A stretch of 64,000 nt of DNA, from contig CALWUI010000020.1 in the NCBI GenBank assembly GCA_944384705.1, positions 90,475 to 154,474 of the forward strand, in the 5' to 3' direction. Position 1 is the first letter of the stretch. Each line of letters begins with the position of its first letter. Positions 55,852-63,862 of the stretch are shown piece by piece. The notes under the pieces were generated by a model. That model did no database searches. It had not been told where the DNA came from and was given only the letters and a program-made list of their open reading frames with translations. The position numbers and the translations under genes are program-made. This stretch comes from an uncultured Clostridia bacterium. GTDB lineage: Bacteria > Bacillota > Clostridia > Oscillospirales > Acutalibacteraceae.

Positions 55852-56637
55852 CTAAAGTTTTCGATATTTGTTATATCGTTCTTCAATTAATTTTTGCGAA
55901 GAAATATTTTTATATTTCGCCAAAATATTAATAATGTATTCTTTGAGCTTTTTATAAATGAAGTCTTGGCAGTTATGTGCACCGCCGTTGGGCTCTCGGA
56001 TAATATTATCTACAATTCCAAGATTAAACAAAACATCAGAAGTCATTTTTAAGATTTTGGCAGCCTCTTGTTCTTTAGAAGAATCTTTGAATATAATATT
56101 TGCACCGGCTTTTGGAGAGATAACACTCAAAACAGAGTTTTCTAGTGCACAAACTTTATTTGCAATACAAAATGCCAAAGCACCACCACTGCCACCGTTT
56201 CCAATCAACACACTGATTGTGGGCACTTTTAAAAACATAAATTCCATAAGATTGTTTGATATTGCAGAGTGTTGTCCATTTTTTTCAGCTTCTATATCTG
56301 GAGAGGCCCCAACGGTGTCGGCAAAAAATATAATTGGCCGTCGGAACTTTTCTGCTTGTTTAGCAAGCCTTAACGCCTTTCTAAAGCCATCGGGATGTGC
56401 CATAGAGAAGTTATATTTTAAATTTTCTTGAGTATTTCTAGTTCGGATCTGACCAATAATAGTAACAGGCTTATCATTTATAGTAGCGATTCCACTAATA
56501 ACTGCAGGGTCATCTCCGTGGAGTCTGTCTCCGTGCATTTCGATAAAATTTTCAAAAACATGATTAATATAATCAATAACGTTTGGCCTTTTTGGATGCT
56601 TTACAATTTTTAAACATTCTATTGCAGACTTTTCCAT
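55852..56637 (-). CDS. accA: Acetyl-CoA carboxylase carboxyltransferase alpha subunit
   Basis: Half of the carboxyltransferase that makes malonyl-CoA. The 261-aa protein has MHGDRLHGDDPAV, FADTVGASPDIEAEKNGQ and GNGGSGGALAFC. It is shorter than the usual 310-320 aa because the N-terminal helical part is reduced. It lies between accD and fabD with gaps of about 25 nt. The biotin carboxylase (accC) and BCCP (accB) are not in the window. Confidence 0.92.
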   Translation of the reverse strand: MEKSAIECLKIVKHPKRPNVIDYINHVFENFIEMHGDRLHGDDPAVISGIATINDKPVTIIGQIRTRNTQENLKYNFSMAHPDGFRKALRLAKQAEKFRRPIIFFADTVGASPDIEAEKNGQHSAISNNLMEFMFLKVPTISVLIGNGGSGGALAFCIANKVCALENSVLSVISPKAGANIIFKDSSKEQEAAKILKMTSDVLFNLGIVDNIIREPNGGAHNCQDFIYKKLKEYIINILAKYKNISSQKLIEERYNKYRKL

Positions 56638-56662
56638 TTATTCACCTACTTTTTATTTTTTA

Positions 56663-57286
56663 TTAAAAATTATGCAAGTATAGTAGATTGCCAACTTGTT
56701 CTCTCATATTTTTTCTATCAACTATCATATCAACCATTCCATTTTTTCTCGCGAACCACGCACTTTGAAAGTCATCAGGAAGAGGCTTCCCAAGAGTTTC
56801 TGCAACGATTCTTTTCCCAGTAAATCCATATATTGCATCAGGCTCTGCAATTATAATGTCTGCTAGACTGGCAAAACTCGCCGAAACTCCACCCAATGTG
56901 GGGCTCGTTATTATTGATATATATAGTAAACCCGCGTCATTATGTTTTTTTACAACTGCAGAGGTTTTTGCCATTTGCATCAATGCAGTAACGCCATCAT
57001 GGACTCGTGCCCCACCAGAGACAGTAACGCAAACAACAGGCAATTTATAAGTTATAGCTTTTTCAAACGATAATGTAATATTCTCGCCGCATTCATAACC
57101 CATTGTACCAATTTTAAAATCTTTATTCATTACGATCAACACGCACGGTAAATTAGTTATGGTACAAATTCCGCTCAAAATAGAAAAGTCTTTAGTATCT
57201 TCAGAAATGTCAAAAAAGCTACTAAAAGTATTATCATCAGAAAGTAATTTTACATAATTTTTTGCAAAATTTTTAGTTATATCCAT
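56663..57286 (-). CDS. accD: Acetyl-CoA carboxylase carboxyltransferase beta subunit, short
   Basis: The beta half of the carboxyltransferase: VTVSGGARVHDG, SPTLGGVSASFASLAD and GFTGKRIVAETLG are typical. From ATG 57286 (AAGGAG 14 nt upstream) it is only 207 aa. The N-terminal four-cysteine zinc ribbon of standard AccD (about 280 aa) is missing. It is the first gene of its operon, whose promoter overlaps the divergent one. Confidence 0.88.
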   Translation of the reverse strand: MDITKNFAKNYVKLLSDDNTFSSFFDISEDTKDFSILSGICTITNLPCVLIVMNKDFKIGTMGYECGENITLSFEKAITYKLPVVCVTVSGGARVHDGVTALMQMAKTSAVVKKHNDAGLLYISIITSPTLGGVSASFASLADIIIAEPDAIYGFTGKRIVAETLGKPLPDDFQSAWFARKNGMVDMIVDRKNMREQVGNLLYLHNF

Positions 57287-57312
57287 AATTTTATTATTCT
57301 CCTTAAAAATTA

Positions 57313-57341
57313 TTGCACAAATTAAATGTATGATGTATAAT
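57313..57341 (+). promoter_or_regulatory. Promoter of the ketosynthase operon
   Basis: TTGCAC, a 17-nt spacer and a perfect TATAAT. Its -10 shares two bases with the -10 of the divergent accD promoter. Confidence 0.65.
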
Positions 57342-57368
57342 AATAACATATTTATTTAAAAAAGTCAC
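57340..57368 (-). promoter_or_regulatory. Promoter of accD-accA-fabD-fabG
   Basis: On the minus strand GTGACT, a 17-nt spacer and TATTAT, overlapping the plus-strand promoter head to head. Confidence 0.55.
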
Positions 57369-57387
57369 CATATTTTTAAAATATAAT

Positions 57388-58314
57388 ATGCTTTTTAAGC
57401 AAAAAGAGGTGATTATTATTGTTACAATAGAAGAAATAGATTATACAAACAGTGAAGTGTATCAAAAATTTTTGATAGATAAAAAAAGTAAAATAGGCAG
57501 TAAAAATGTTTTTGCATGTGGAGCTAGATGCAGTAATATCCCGTGTGGAGCAATTTTAGCAAGTCTAGTCCAATGCTCAAATACAAAACAAGAAGTTAAA
57601 ATTAGCAGTTTTTTTGTTTTGCCTTTTTTTAGAAAAAAAGGCGTTGGCAGTTTGTTGCTAAATTCTTTAATTTACAAAATTAATAATTTAGGTATACAAA
57701 AAATAAAAGTTAACGCTATAACATCTGAAAAGAATATTTATTTATTAGAACATTTCCTTTTAAAAAGAGGTTTTTCAAAAGCAAAATTACTATCGATAGT
57801 GTACTTATTTGAACCCAAATTGCTGCTTAGAGAAAATGAATTCATACAACGAATCTCAATGAGCAGCTTAAAACTGCCAGAAAAAATAAAATTCTTGCAA
57901 GAAGATGATATAAGTTTAGACTTAATAAAAAAAGTTAAAAATAAAGATGGAATAGACTATCCGGATGTACTTTCTCCATTTGTAAATGAATTTGAGCTAG
58001 AACGAGAGTATATAGAGTTTGCAGTATACGATGATAAAGAAATAGTTGGCTGGATAACAGCTTTAAAAGCTGAAGTGAATGCAATTTTGTACCGTACTTT
58101 TTTTATAAAAGAAAATTTTAGAAAACAAGGCCTTGGTTACTTTTTATTTAATGCTTGTGTAAAAAAACATGTCGAAAAATATATAGAAAAGAGAGGCATG
58201 TTTGCAGTTGACTTAAAAAATACTAATGCAAGAAAATTATTTTCACTTTATTTTAAAGGTTTGTGCATTGAAACTAGGTATGAATTTGAAATTGACATGA
58301 ATATAGAAAAATAA
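57388..58314 (+). CDS. Tandem GNAT-domain protein
   Basis: A 308-aa protein with two acetyltransferase-like halves. The first carries VLPFFRKKGVGSLLLNSL (about 73-90), and the second FIKENFRKQGLGYFLFNAC (about 243-261), both acetyl-CoA loops. The start is uncertain: ATG 57388 has no ribosome-binding site, while AGAGGTGA precedes an in-frame ATT near 57418. It begins the KS-KS'-DH-ACP operon and might acylate a product or carrier, which is inference from position. Confidence 0.72.
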   Translation: MLFKQKEVIIIVTIEEIDYTNSEVYQKFLIDKKSKIGSKNVFACGARCSNIPCGAILASLVQCSNTKQEVKISSFFVLPFFRKKGVGSLLLNSLIYKINNLGIQKIKVNAITSEKNIYLLEHFLLKRGFSKAKLLSIVYLFEPKLLLRENEFIQRISMSSLKLPEKIKFLQEDDISLDLIKKVKNKDGIDYPDVLSPFVNEFELEREYIEFAVYDDKEIVGWITALKAEVNAILYRTFFIKENFRKQGLGYFLFNACVKKHVEKYIEKRGMFAVDLKNTNARKLFSLYFKGLCIETRYEFEIDMNIEK

Positions 58315-58332
58315 AAGAGAGGATTATTTTAT

Positions 58333-59559
58333 ATGAAGCAAGTGGTAGTTACTGGTTTGGGAATAATTGTGCCAGGAAGCATTGGAAAGCAAGAGCTATG
58401 GAGTAATATGTCTCAAGGAAGAGTTTTTACGGGCAAGGTAGAGAATATAGACTGTGGAGATTTAAGGGTACAAATAGCAGGAGAGGTGAAAAATTTTAAT
58501 AAAGAAGATCATTTACAAAATCAAAATGGTATAAAAATACAAAATCTTGAAAGAGCAGAAAGCCTGGGCTTAGCAGCACTTAAAATGGCAATAGAAGACA
58601 GTAACTTAGAAGTGCAAAAAGAAAAAAATATCTCGCTGGCAGCAGGTATGACAATGACAAACTTGATGCCTATCGATAATCAAGAAAAAAAAATTAGAGA
58701 TATCTTGTCTCGAAGAGATGACCCCAATATTGAAGAAATAGAACAAATCGCGCCAGTATCTATATTATCTCTGATTTGCAAGTATTTTAATTTAATTTTG
58801 CCTATTCCTAGGCTGTTTACAAATGCATGTGCTGCTAGTAATTATGCAATTGCTTGGGGATATGACAAAATAAAAAAAGGAATCTCTGAAATATCTCTAG
58901 TAGGTGGCATAGAACCGCTCTCTTTGGTGGCACTAATGGGCTTTAATAGACTTTTATCGTTAACACCAGATGTTTGTAGACCTTTTTCTAAAAACCGGAA
59001 AGGCCTGGTAGTGAGTGAGGGTGCTGTATTTTTGGTTTTAGAGGAAAAAGAAAGAGCAAAAAAAAGAGGTGCACACATATATGGAGAAATAAAGGGCTAT
59101 GGTCTAGGCGTTGATGCATATCATATAACGGCTCCAAGAGCTGATGCAGCTGGAGCTATAACTAGTATAAAAAATGCATTAAAGATGGCAAATTTAGAAC
59201 CAAGCGAGATAGATTGTGTTTCTGCGCACGGAACAGGAACAGCATTAAATGATAAAACAGAAGTAGTCGCATTAAAAACGATTTTTGGAGAAAATGTACC
59301 ACCAACAAGTTCAGTAAAGTCTATGATAGGACATACCCTAGGAGTTGCAGGAGCAGTAGGCGCTGCTTGTAGTTTGTTAATGCTAGAGAATGATGAAATT
59401 ATGCCAACTGCTAATTTTGAAGAAAAAGACGAAAATTGTGACATAGATTGTGTTCCAAATAAAAGCAAAAAAATTAAGCTAAAAAATGTTATATCTAATG
59501 CATTTGCTTTTGGCGGAAATAATTCATGCATTGTATTTTCTAAAGCAGAGGAGGCATAA
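58333..59559 (+). CDS. fabF: Beta-ketoacyl-ACP synthase II (FabF-like KS)
   Basis: A condensing enzyme with the complete Cys-His-His triad: C166 in TNACAASNYAI, H299 in SAHGTGTALND and H334 in SMIGHTLGVAGAVG. The 408-aa length is normal. It heads a tight run: a KS-like protein 3 nt downstream, then FabZ and ACP. Whether it makes fatty acids or a polyketide cannot be told from this sequence alone, but pairing with an inactive partner is typical of type II polyketide KS-chain-length-factor pairs. Confidence 0.9.
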   Translation: MKQVVVTGLGIIVPGSIGKQELWSNMSQGRVFTGKVENIDCGDLRVQIAGEVKNFNKEDHLQNQNGIKIQNLERAESLGLAALKMAIEDSNLEVQKEKNISLAAGMTMTNLMPIDNQEKKIRDILSRRDDPNIEEIEQIAPVSILSLICKYFNLILPIPRLFTNACAASNYAIAWGYDKIKKGISEISLVGGIEPLSLVALMGFNRLLSLTPDVCRPFSKNRKGLVVSEGAVFLVLEEKERAKKRGAHIYGEIKGYGLGVDAYHITAPRADAAGAITSIKNALKMANLEPSEIDCVSAHGTGTALNDKTEVVALKTIFGENVPPTSSVKSMIGHTLGVAGAVGAACSLLMLENDEIMPTANFEEKDENCDIDCVPNKSKKIKLKNVISNAFAFGGNNSCIVFSKAEEA

Positions 59560-59562
59560 AAG

Positions 59563-60402
59563 ATGAGTAAAGTTGCAGTATTTGCACTTAAATATTACTT
59601 AAATGATAAACAATTAGATTTTGCGCAAATAGAAACTATAGAAAAAAACAAAAAAGCCAGTGATATAGGAAATCTAGAAAAATGTTTAGAAGGCATTAAT
59701 ACACGGCTTATAGATAGGCAGTCTATGGCGCTGGAAGCGGCAATTAAACCTATTGAAAATGAAACTTTTTATAAAAAAATTGATAAATCAAAAATAAGTG
59801 TAGTTGTAGGAAGTTTATCTGCCGCAGTTTATCCAATATTCGACTATGCTTTATCGGCAATAGAAAGTGGACCCAATTTTGTTAATCCAACATTCTTCCC
59901 AAACACGGTTGCCAATGCTCCGGCAAGTCGATTGTGTATTTGGAATAAATTTGAGAATCAAGTTGTGTGTTTGTCAGAAGGCAAAAGTTCTGGTTTGGAC
60001 GCAGTTATGATGGCAAATGAGCAGATATCTGAAGGGATTTCTGAATATGTATGGGCTGGAGCAAGCGAAGAAAATGGTGCAGCATTGATGTTATTAGGAA
60101 AAGAACAGGATGGCAATAGTAAACCAATTGCTTATATAAAAAATTATGAGTCAAGGTATATTGGCAATTTATTGAAAGAACAAAAAGAAGGCTTTATTAA
60201 GAAAAAGCTTTCTGAGTGGAATTTAGATGAAGATAACTCGGAAGTGATAATTAGCCAAGACTCGGCCTTGTTTTCTATAGAACCTATGATAGACATCGGA
60301 AAATCACTTATAAAAATATCACAAAACAAAATTTCTTCATCTATCATTATTTCTATTGACAATATGGGTATGCTTTCAATTCTTGAATTAGGGAGGAGTT
60401 GA
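59563..60402 (+). CDS. Ketosynthase-like protein without active-site Cys
   Basis: A 279-aa protein whose FFPNTVANAPASRL and SEGKSSGLDAVMMA segments align with the N-terminal half of ketosynthases. At the nucleophile place the residues are E-G-K where A-C-A is expected, and neither catalytic His loop is found. This suits a chain-length-factor-like or structural partner of the KS encoded 3 nt upstream. It is shorter than standard CLFs (about 400 aa). A degenerate remnant is the alternative, but the frame is intact and has a good GAGGAGG site. Confidence 0.7.
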   Translation: MSKVAVFALKYYLNDKQLDFAQIETIEKNKKASDIGNLEKCLEGINTRLIDRQSMALEAAIKPIENETFYKKIDKSKISVVVGSLSAAVYPIFDYALSAIESGPNFVNPTFFPNTVANAPASRLCIWNKFENQVVCLSEGKSSGLDAVMMANEQISEGISEYVWAGASEENGAALMLLGKEQDGNSKPIAYIKNYESRYIGNLLKEQKEGFIKKKLSEWNLDEDNSEVIISQDSALFSIEPMIDIGKSLIKISQNKISSSIIISIDNMGMLSILELGRS

Positions 60403-60404
60403 TA

Positions 60405-60833
60405 ATGAATAAAGATGAAATTATGCAATGTATTCCACACAGAAACGATATGTTAATACTTGATGAAGTAACATACCTTGATGAAAGATCTGCCAAAGGC
60501 AAATATTTGATAAAAGGCACAGAATTTTTTTTGAATGAACATTATCCAAAAAAGAAAATAGTTCCAGGAACAATTCTGTGTGAGATGATGGCGCAACTTT
60601 TAGCAGTTTATTGCTCTCAACGCAGCAAAGGACTACCTGTTTTAGTAGAGATTAATAATGCTTCTTTCAAAAAAATGGTTCAGCCCAAAGATAACTTAGA
60701 TATCTCTATAGATGTACTTAAGGCATCGAATAGAATTGTAAAAGCTCATGGAGAAATTCATTTAAACGAAGATCTATGTGCTTATGCTGATTTCACAGTT
60801 GCGTCACTTTTTGATAAAGATTTTATGAATTAA
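60405..60833 (+). CDS. fabZ: 3-hydroxyacyl-ACP dehydratase FabZ
   Basis: A hot-dog-fold dehydratase of 142 aa: PHRNDMLILDEV has the catalytic His and PGTILCEMMAQLLAV the Glu. Start ATG 60405 has GGGAGG 8 nt upstream and lies 2 nt after the KS-like stop. Confidence 0.9.
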   Translation: MNKDEIMQCIPHRNDMLILDEVTYLDERSAKGKYLIKGTEFFLNEHYPKKKIVPGTILCEMMAQLLAVYCSQRSKGLPVLVEINNASFKKMVQPKDNLDISIDVLKASNRIVKAHGEIHLNEDLCAYADFTVASLFDKDFMN

Positions 60834-60867
60834 TAAAAAAAAATAAAAATACTTGGAGGTATATAAA

Positions 60868-61101
60868 ATGAATGATATTGAAAAATCTGTTAGAGAAGAG
60901 TTAGGAAAGATAATAAAGGTAGACATTATGAATATTTCTGGAGATGATAATATTTCTGAGGTCGCGGAGTTAGATTCTTTAAGTATACTAGAACTTTTTG
61001 GAATGTTAGAAGAAAGATTTAAAATTACTCTCCCACCAGAAAAAGTTGCCGAAATGAAAACAATAAATGATATAGTCAAGATTATAGAAGAGTGTAAGTA
61101 G
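60868..61101 (+). CDS. acpP: Acyl carrier protein
   Basis: A 77-aa acidic four-helix carrier protein; the phosphopantetheine serine is in ELDSLSILELFGMLE. Start ATG 60868 has GGAGG 8 nt upstream. It is the last gene of the operon, ahead of the hairpin at 61269-61298. Confidence 0.92.
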   Translation: MNDIEKSVREELGKIIKVDIMNISGDDNISEVAELDSLSILELFGMLEERFKITLPPEKVAEMKTINDIVKIIEECK

Positions 61102-61268
61102 ATAATATTTATTGTAAAAGTAAAAAAATAAATTTTATTAATCTTAAATTTATAAAAAAGTTAAAAAGTATGTTTATGAAAGAAAATTATATAAAAATGT
61201 TCAGAAATATTGTTCTTGATTTTAGCCAGTAAAAATAGTAGTTTATAAATATTTATAATAATATAAAA

Positions 61269-61298
61269 TTACCACCTTTAATATGCTCAAGGTGGTAA
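61269..61298. terminator. Terminator acpP/cotJC
   Basis: TTACCACCTT pairs with AAGGTGGTAA (10 bp, 10-nt loop), followed by AT-rich sequence with T-runs on both sides. It lies between convergent acpP and cotJC. The rest of the 250-nt gap is AT-rich with no gene seen. Confidence 0.7.
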
Positions 61299-61352
61299 AA
61301 TGTATTTTTATTAAGTTTCAGGTTGATAAATTTAAAACACTAACAATAAAAA

Positions 61353-61880
61353 TTATTTACATTTTTTGTCAAAAGAAGAATTGAATGCATAAAAATTTTT
61401 GCTATCTAATTTATCTGTTAGTATACGTAATGCTTCACCGAATCTTTGGTAGTGAACAACTTCACGTTGACGCAAAAATTTTATGGCATCTTTAACGTCG
61501 GGATCATCACAAAATCTTAATATATTATCATAGGTTGTTCTTGCTTTTTGTTCTGCTGCTAAATCTTCATGCAAATCGGTTATAGGGTCTCCTTTTGACT
61601 GAATGTAAGCTGCAGTAAAAGGTACACCAGCTGCAGAACTAGGATATATTCCGGTAGTGTGATCTACAAAATACTGATCAAATCCAGATTTTTTAATTTC
61701 TTCTATAGAAAGATTTTTTGTAAGTTGATATACAATAGCTCCAATCATTTCTAAGTGTGCTAATTCTTCAGTACCTATATCTGTTAAAATTGCCTTTAAC
61801 TCAGGGTATGGCATAGAAAATCGCTGACTTAAATAGCGTAAAGATGCGCCAAGTTCTCCATCTGGACCTATAAACACCAA
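61353..61880 (-). pseudogene. cotJC: CotJC spore-coat Mn-catalase-like, 5' end removed by prophage
   Basis: The protein reads as CotJC from GPDGELGASLRYLSQRF to the normal C-terminus, with ferritin-like metal ligands (DIGTEELAHLEMIG, DLAAEQKARTTYD, REVVHYQRFGEAL). The usual start (about 30 residues, MWxYEKKLQYPV type) is missing; upstream of the Gly-Pro the frame runs into sequence with no ribosome-binding site. The recombinase gene of a prophage ends 31 nt away. The first part of the gene should lie beyond the other prophage end, outside this window. After excision the gene could be whole. Confidence 0.85.
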
Positions 61881-61911
61881 AAAGATATATAATATGGATA
61901 AAAAATATTAT
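61862..61911 (-). other. Predicted prophage attachment junction in cotJC
   Basis: CotJC similarity stops near the codons for GPDG (61855-61868) and prophage-type sequence begins. The recombination core is expected here, likely within the GGTCCAGATGG stretch of the minus strand, but its twin is outside the window. Confidence 0.45.
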
Positions 61912-63342
61912 TCACACATAGTAGAAGATTTGAATAGTGCAATCATCCCTTCTAAATATAATCTTGGCTATAAAAGACCTGAGGATTTCGTTCTTTTCAT
62001 TCTCGCTCAATTTGTTAGATTTAAGTTTATTAATAGCATCTTTTAGTCTTTTTTTGAATGTTTTTTGAACGATACTTCTATCTATTGTAGGTTTTGAAAT
62101 TTGCTTTTCAAGGTTGTCAATACGCTCTTGTACCTTAAGCTTATTTATTTTGTACTCTTCAATGCTATCAATACCATTTTCGTACGCTAGTTTTACTCGT
62201 TCTAATTTTTTATACTCCTTGTCTAGTAAAGTCTTTGAGATATCTTTTTCACAATCATCTTTAACCTCCTTGATTGAAATGTCCAGTTCTTCTTCGTCTA
62301 AATCGAGCTGCAGTTTTTTAAAAACCGCATCATTGATTTTAGATAAGGATATACCATGGCTTTTATCACATTGCCCACGAGCATATTTGTGACACTGTAA
62401 TGATTTCCCTTTTACAGCTTGCGTTAATGTGCTGCCACAGTTACTGCATCGAACCAACCCTCTTAGCATGAAATCAGTATACGTATTTCTTGAATTCTTA
62501 GTATAATGTTTTTTTAAGTTTAAAAGCATTTGTTGTGCGTTTTCAAAAGTTTCAACATCAATCAATGGGCTGTGAGTACCATCTACAACAACAACATCTT
62601 CTCCTCTATGAAATCGGTCATGCTTATCTATACCGTTTGGATTACGTCTCAATTTTCCAATATAGACAGGATTTGAAAGAATGTATTCTACTGTTCTGTT
62701 TTCAAATGCATTTCCACGTTTTGATCGAATTCCCATGCTGTTTAACTTAATTGCAATTTGCCTTGTAGAAATACCGTTTATAAAATCATTAAAAATCATT
62801 TTTACAATAGAAGCATTTTTTTCATCTATTTCAAAACAGTTTTTTCCCATTATATAACCAAAAGGAGGTGCGTTAACAACTCCGCCTCTTGAAAATTTTT
62901 CATTCATCCCACGTTTTACTTCCTGAGCTAAATTTATGGAATAGTATTCATCCATTGCTTCTAAAAGAGCTTCAATTAAAATTGAAGTAGGATCGTTAGA
63001 TAATTGCTCTGTTATAGAAACAACATCTACATTGTAATCTTTTCTCAACATAGACTTGTATACAATACTATCCTGCCTATTGCGAGCAAATCTTGAAAAC
63101 TTCCATACCAATATTACGTCAAATGGTTTTGGCCTCATTTTTGCCGTACCTATCATCTTCATAAATTCTGGTCGCTTTTTAGCATACTTACCACTTATTC
63201 CCTCATCTATAAAGATAAATTCTTCTGGCAAAATAATATCATTCTGTTTTGCATACTCTTTAATTTTTTTTATCTGGCTATCCGGAGAAAACTCTATTTG
63301 CTCTTCTGTTGATACCCTAACATAAGCTGCACCTATTTTCAT
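61912..63342 (-). CDS. Large serine recombinase (site-specific)
   Basis: A phage-type integrase/excisionase of the SpoIVCA class, 476 aa. The N-terminal resolvase domain has the nucleophile Ser in YVRVSTEEQ and the arginines KRRP-type near 58. The recombinase domain (about 150-270: FGYIMGK, LNSMGIRSKRG), a zinc ribbon (CSNCGS...C) near 300-320 and a long coiled coil follow. It reads toward the cotJC remnant. A TATAAT -10 is seen on the minus strand at 63374-63379. Confidence 0.92.
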   Translation of the reverse strand: MKIGAAYVRVSTEEQIEFSPDSQIKKIKEYAKQNDIILPEEFIFIDEGISGKYAKKRPEFMKMIGTAKMRPKPFDVILVWKFSRFARNRQDSIVYKSMLRKDYNVDVVSITEQLSNDPTSILIEALLEAMDEYYSINLAQEVKRGMNEKFSRGGVVNAPPFGYIMGKNCFEIDEKNASIVKMIFNDFINGISTRQIAIKLNSMGIRSKRGNAFENRTVEYILSNPVYIGKLRRNPNGIDKHDRFHRGEDVVVVDGTHSPLIDVETFENAQQMLLNLKKHYTKNSRNTYTDFMLRGLVRCSNCGSTLTQAVKGKSLQCHKYARGQCDKSHGISLSKINDAVFKKLQLDLDEEELDISIKEVKDDCEKDISKTLLDKEYKKLERVKLAYENGIDSIEEYKINKLKVQERIDNLEKQISKPTIDRSIVQKTFKKRLKDAINKLKSNKLSENEKNEILRSFIAKIIFRRDDCTIQIFYYV

Positions 63343-63476
63343 TAAATCTCTTCTTTCAGTAATCTATCTAAATATTATAACACTATTTGTAAATCATATA
63401 AACGCTCGTTTTGAAATTTTCTTTTAATATTTTAAAATAGTTTGTCGATTGCTTTTTTTAAAGGAGTGCTAAATTT

Positions 63477-63623
63477 ATGCAAACATTTTTATTAATAGTA
63501 ATTTTTATTTTAATAATGATAAATTTAAGACAAGCAGATGAGCTAAGAGACCTTGAGCGAAAAACTCTCGATGCATTCAGAATAGTCTGCAAAAAATTAA
63601 AACAAAACATGGAGGAGAAATGA
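63477..63623 (+). CDS. Small membrane peptide of prophage
   Basis: A 48-codon frame with AAAGGAG upstream. It encodes a hydrophobic N-terminal segment (about 4-16) and a charged helix (LRDLERKTLDAFRIV). Its end carries the ribosome-binding site (GGAGG) of the next gene. I do not recognise the protein. Confidence 0.5.
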   Translation: MQTFLLIVIFILIMINLRQADELRDLERKTLDAFRIVCKKLKQNMEEK

Positions 63624-63624
63624 A

Positions 63625-63861
63625 ATGATGGAATTGATTGAAAAAATTTACTTAACGCCGCCGGATAACGAGGCGACTCCAGTAACGAAATGCTTTTTCT
63701 GTAGTGAAATCATTTATGCTGGCGATGAATTTTATATCTTAGATGGATTTAATTGCTGTGAAGATTGCCTGGACAAGCATTTTAAAGTTGTAGCAGAGCT
63801 GCCGGATTGGGAAGCTGAAAAGGCGGATTTAGAACAACATGATGTGGAAGTGAATCAATAA
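63625..63861 (+). CDS. Small zinc-ribbon phage protein
   Basis: A 78-aa protein with two cysteine pairs, KCFFC and CCEDC, spaced as in a treble-clef or LIM-like zinc site. It lies 1 nt after the preceding small gene and 1 nt before the annealing protein gene, so it belongs to the phage early operon. Function unknown. Confidence 0.65.
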   Translation: MMELIEKIYLTPPDNEATPVTKCFFCSEIIYAGDEFYILDGFNCCEDCLDKHFKVVAELPDWEAEKADLEQHDVEVNQ

Positions 63862-63862
63862 A

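Noticed and set aside
55958..56431. 157-codon antisense frame within accA
   Set aside because: Opposite strand of a conserved enzyme, no start signals; a shadow frame.
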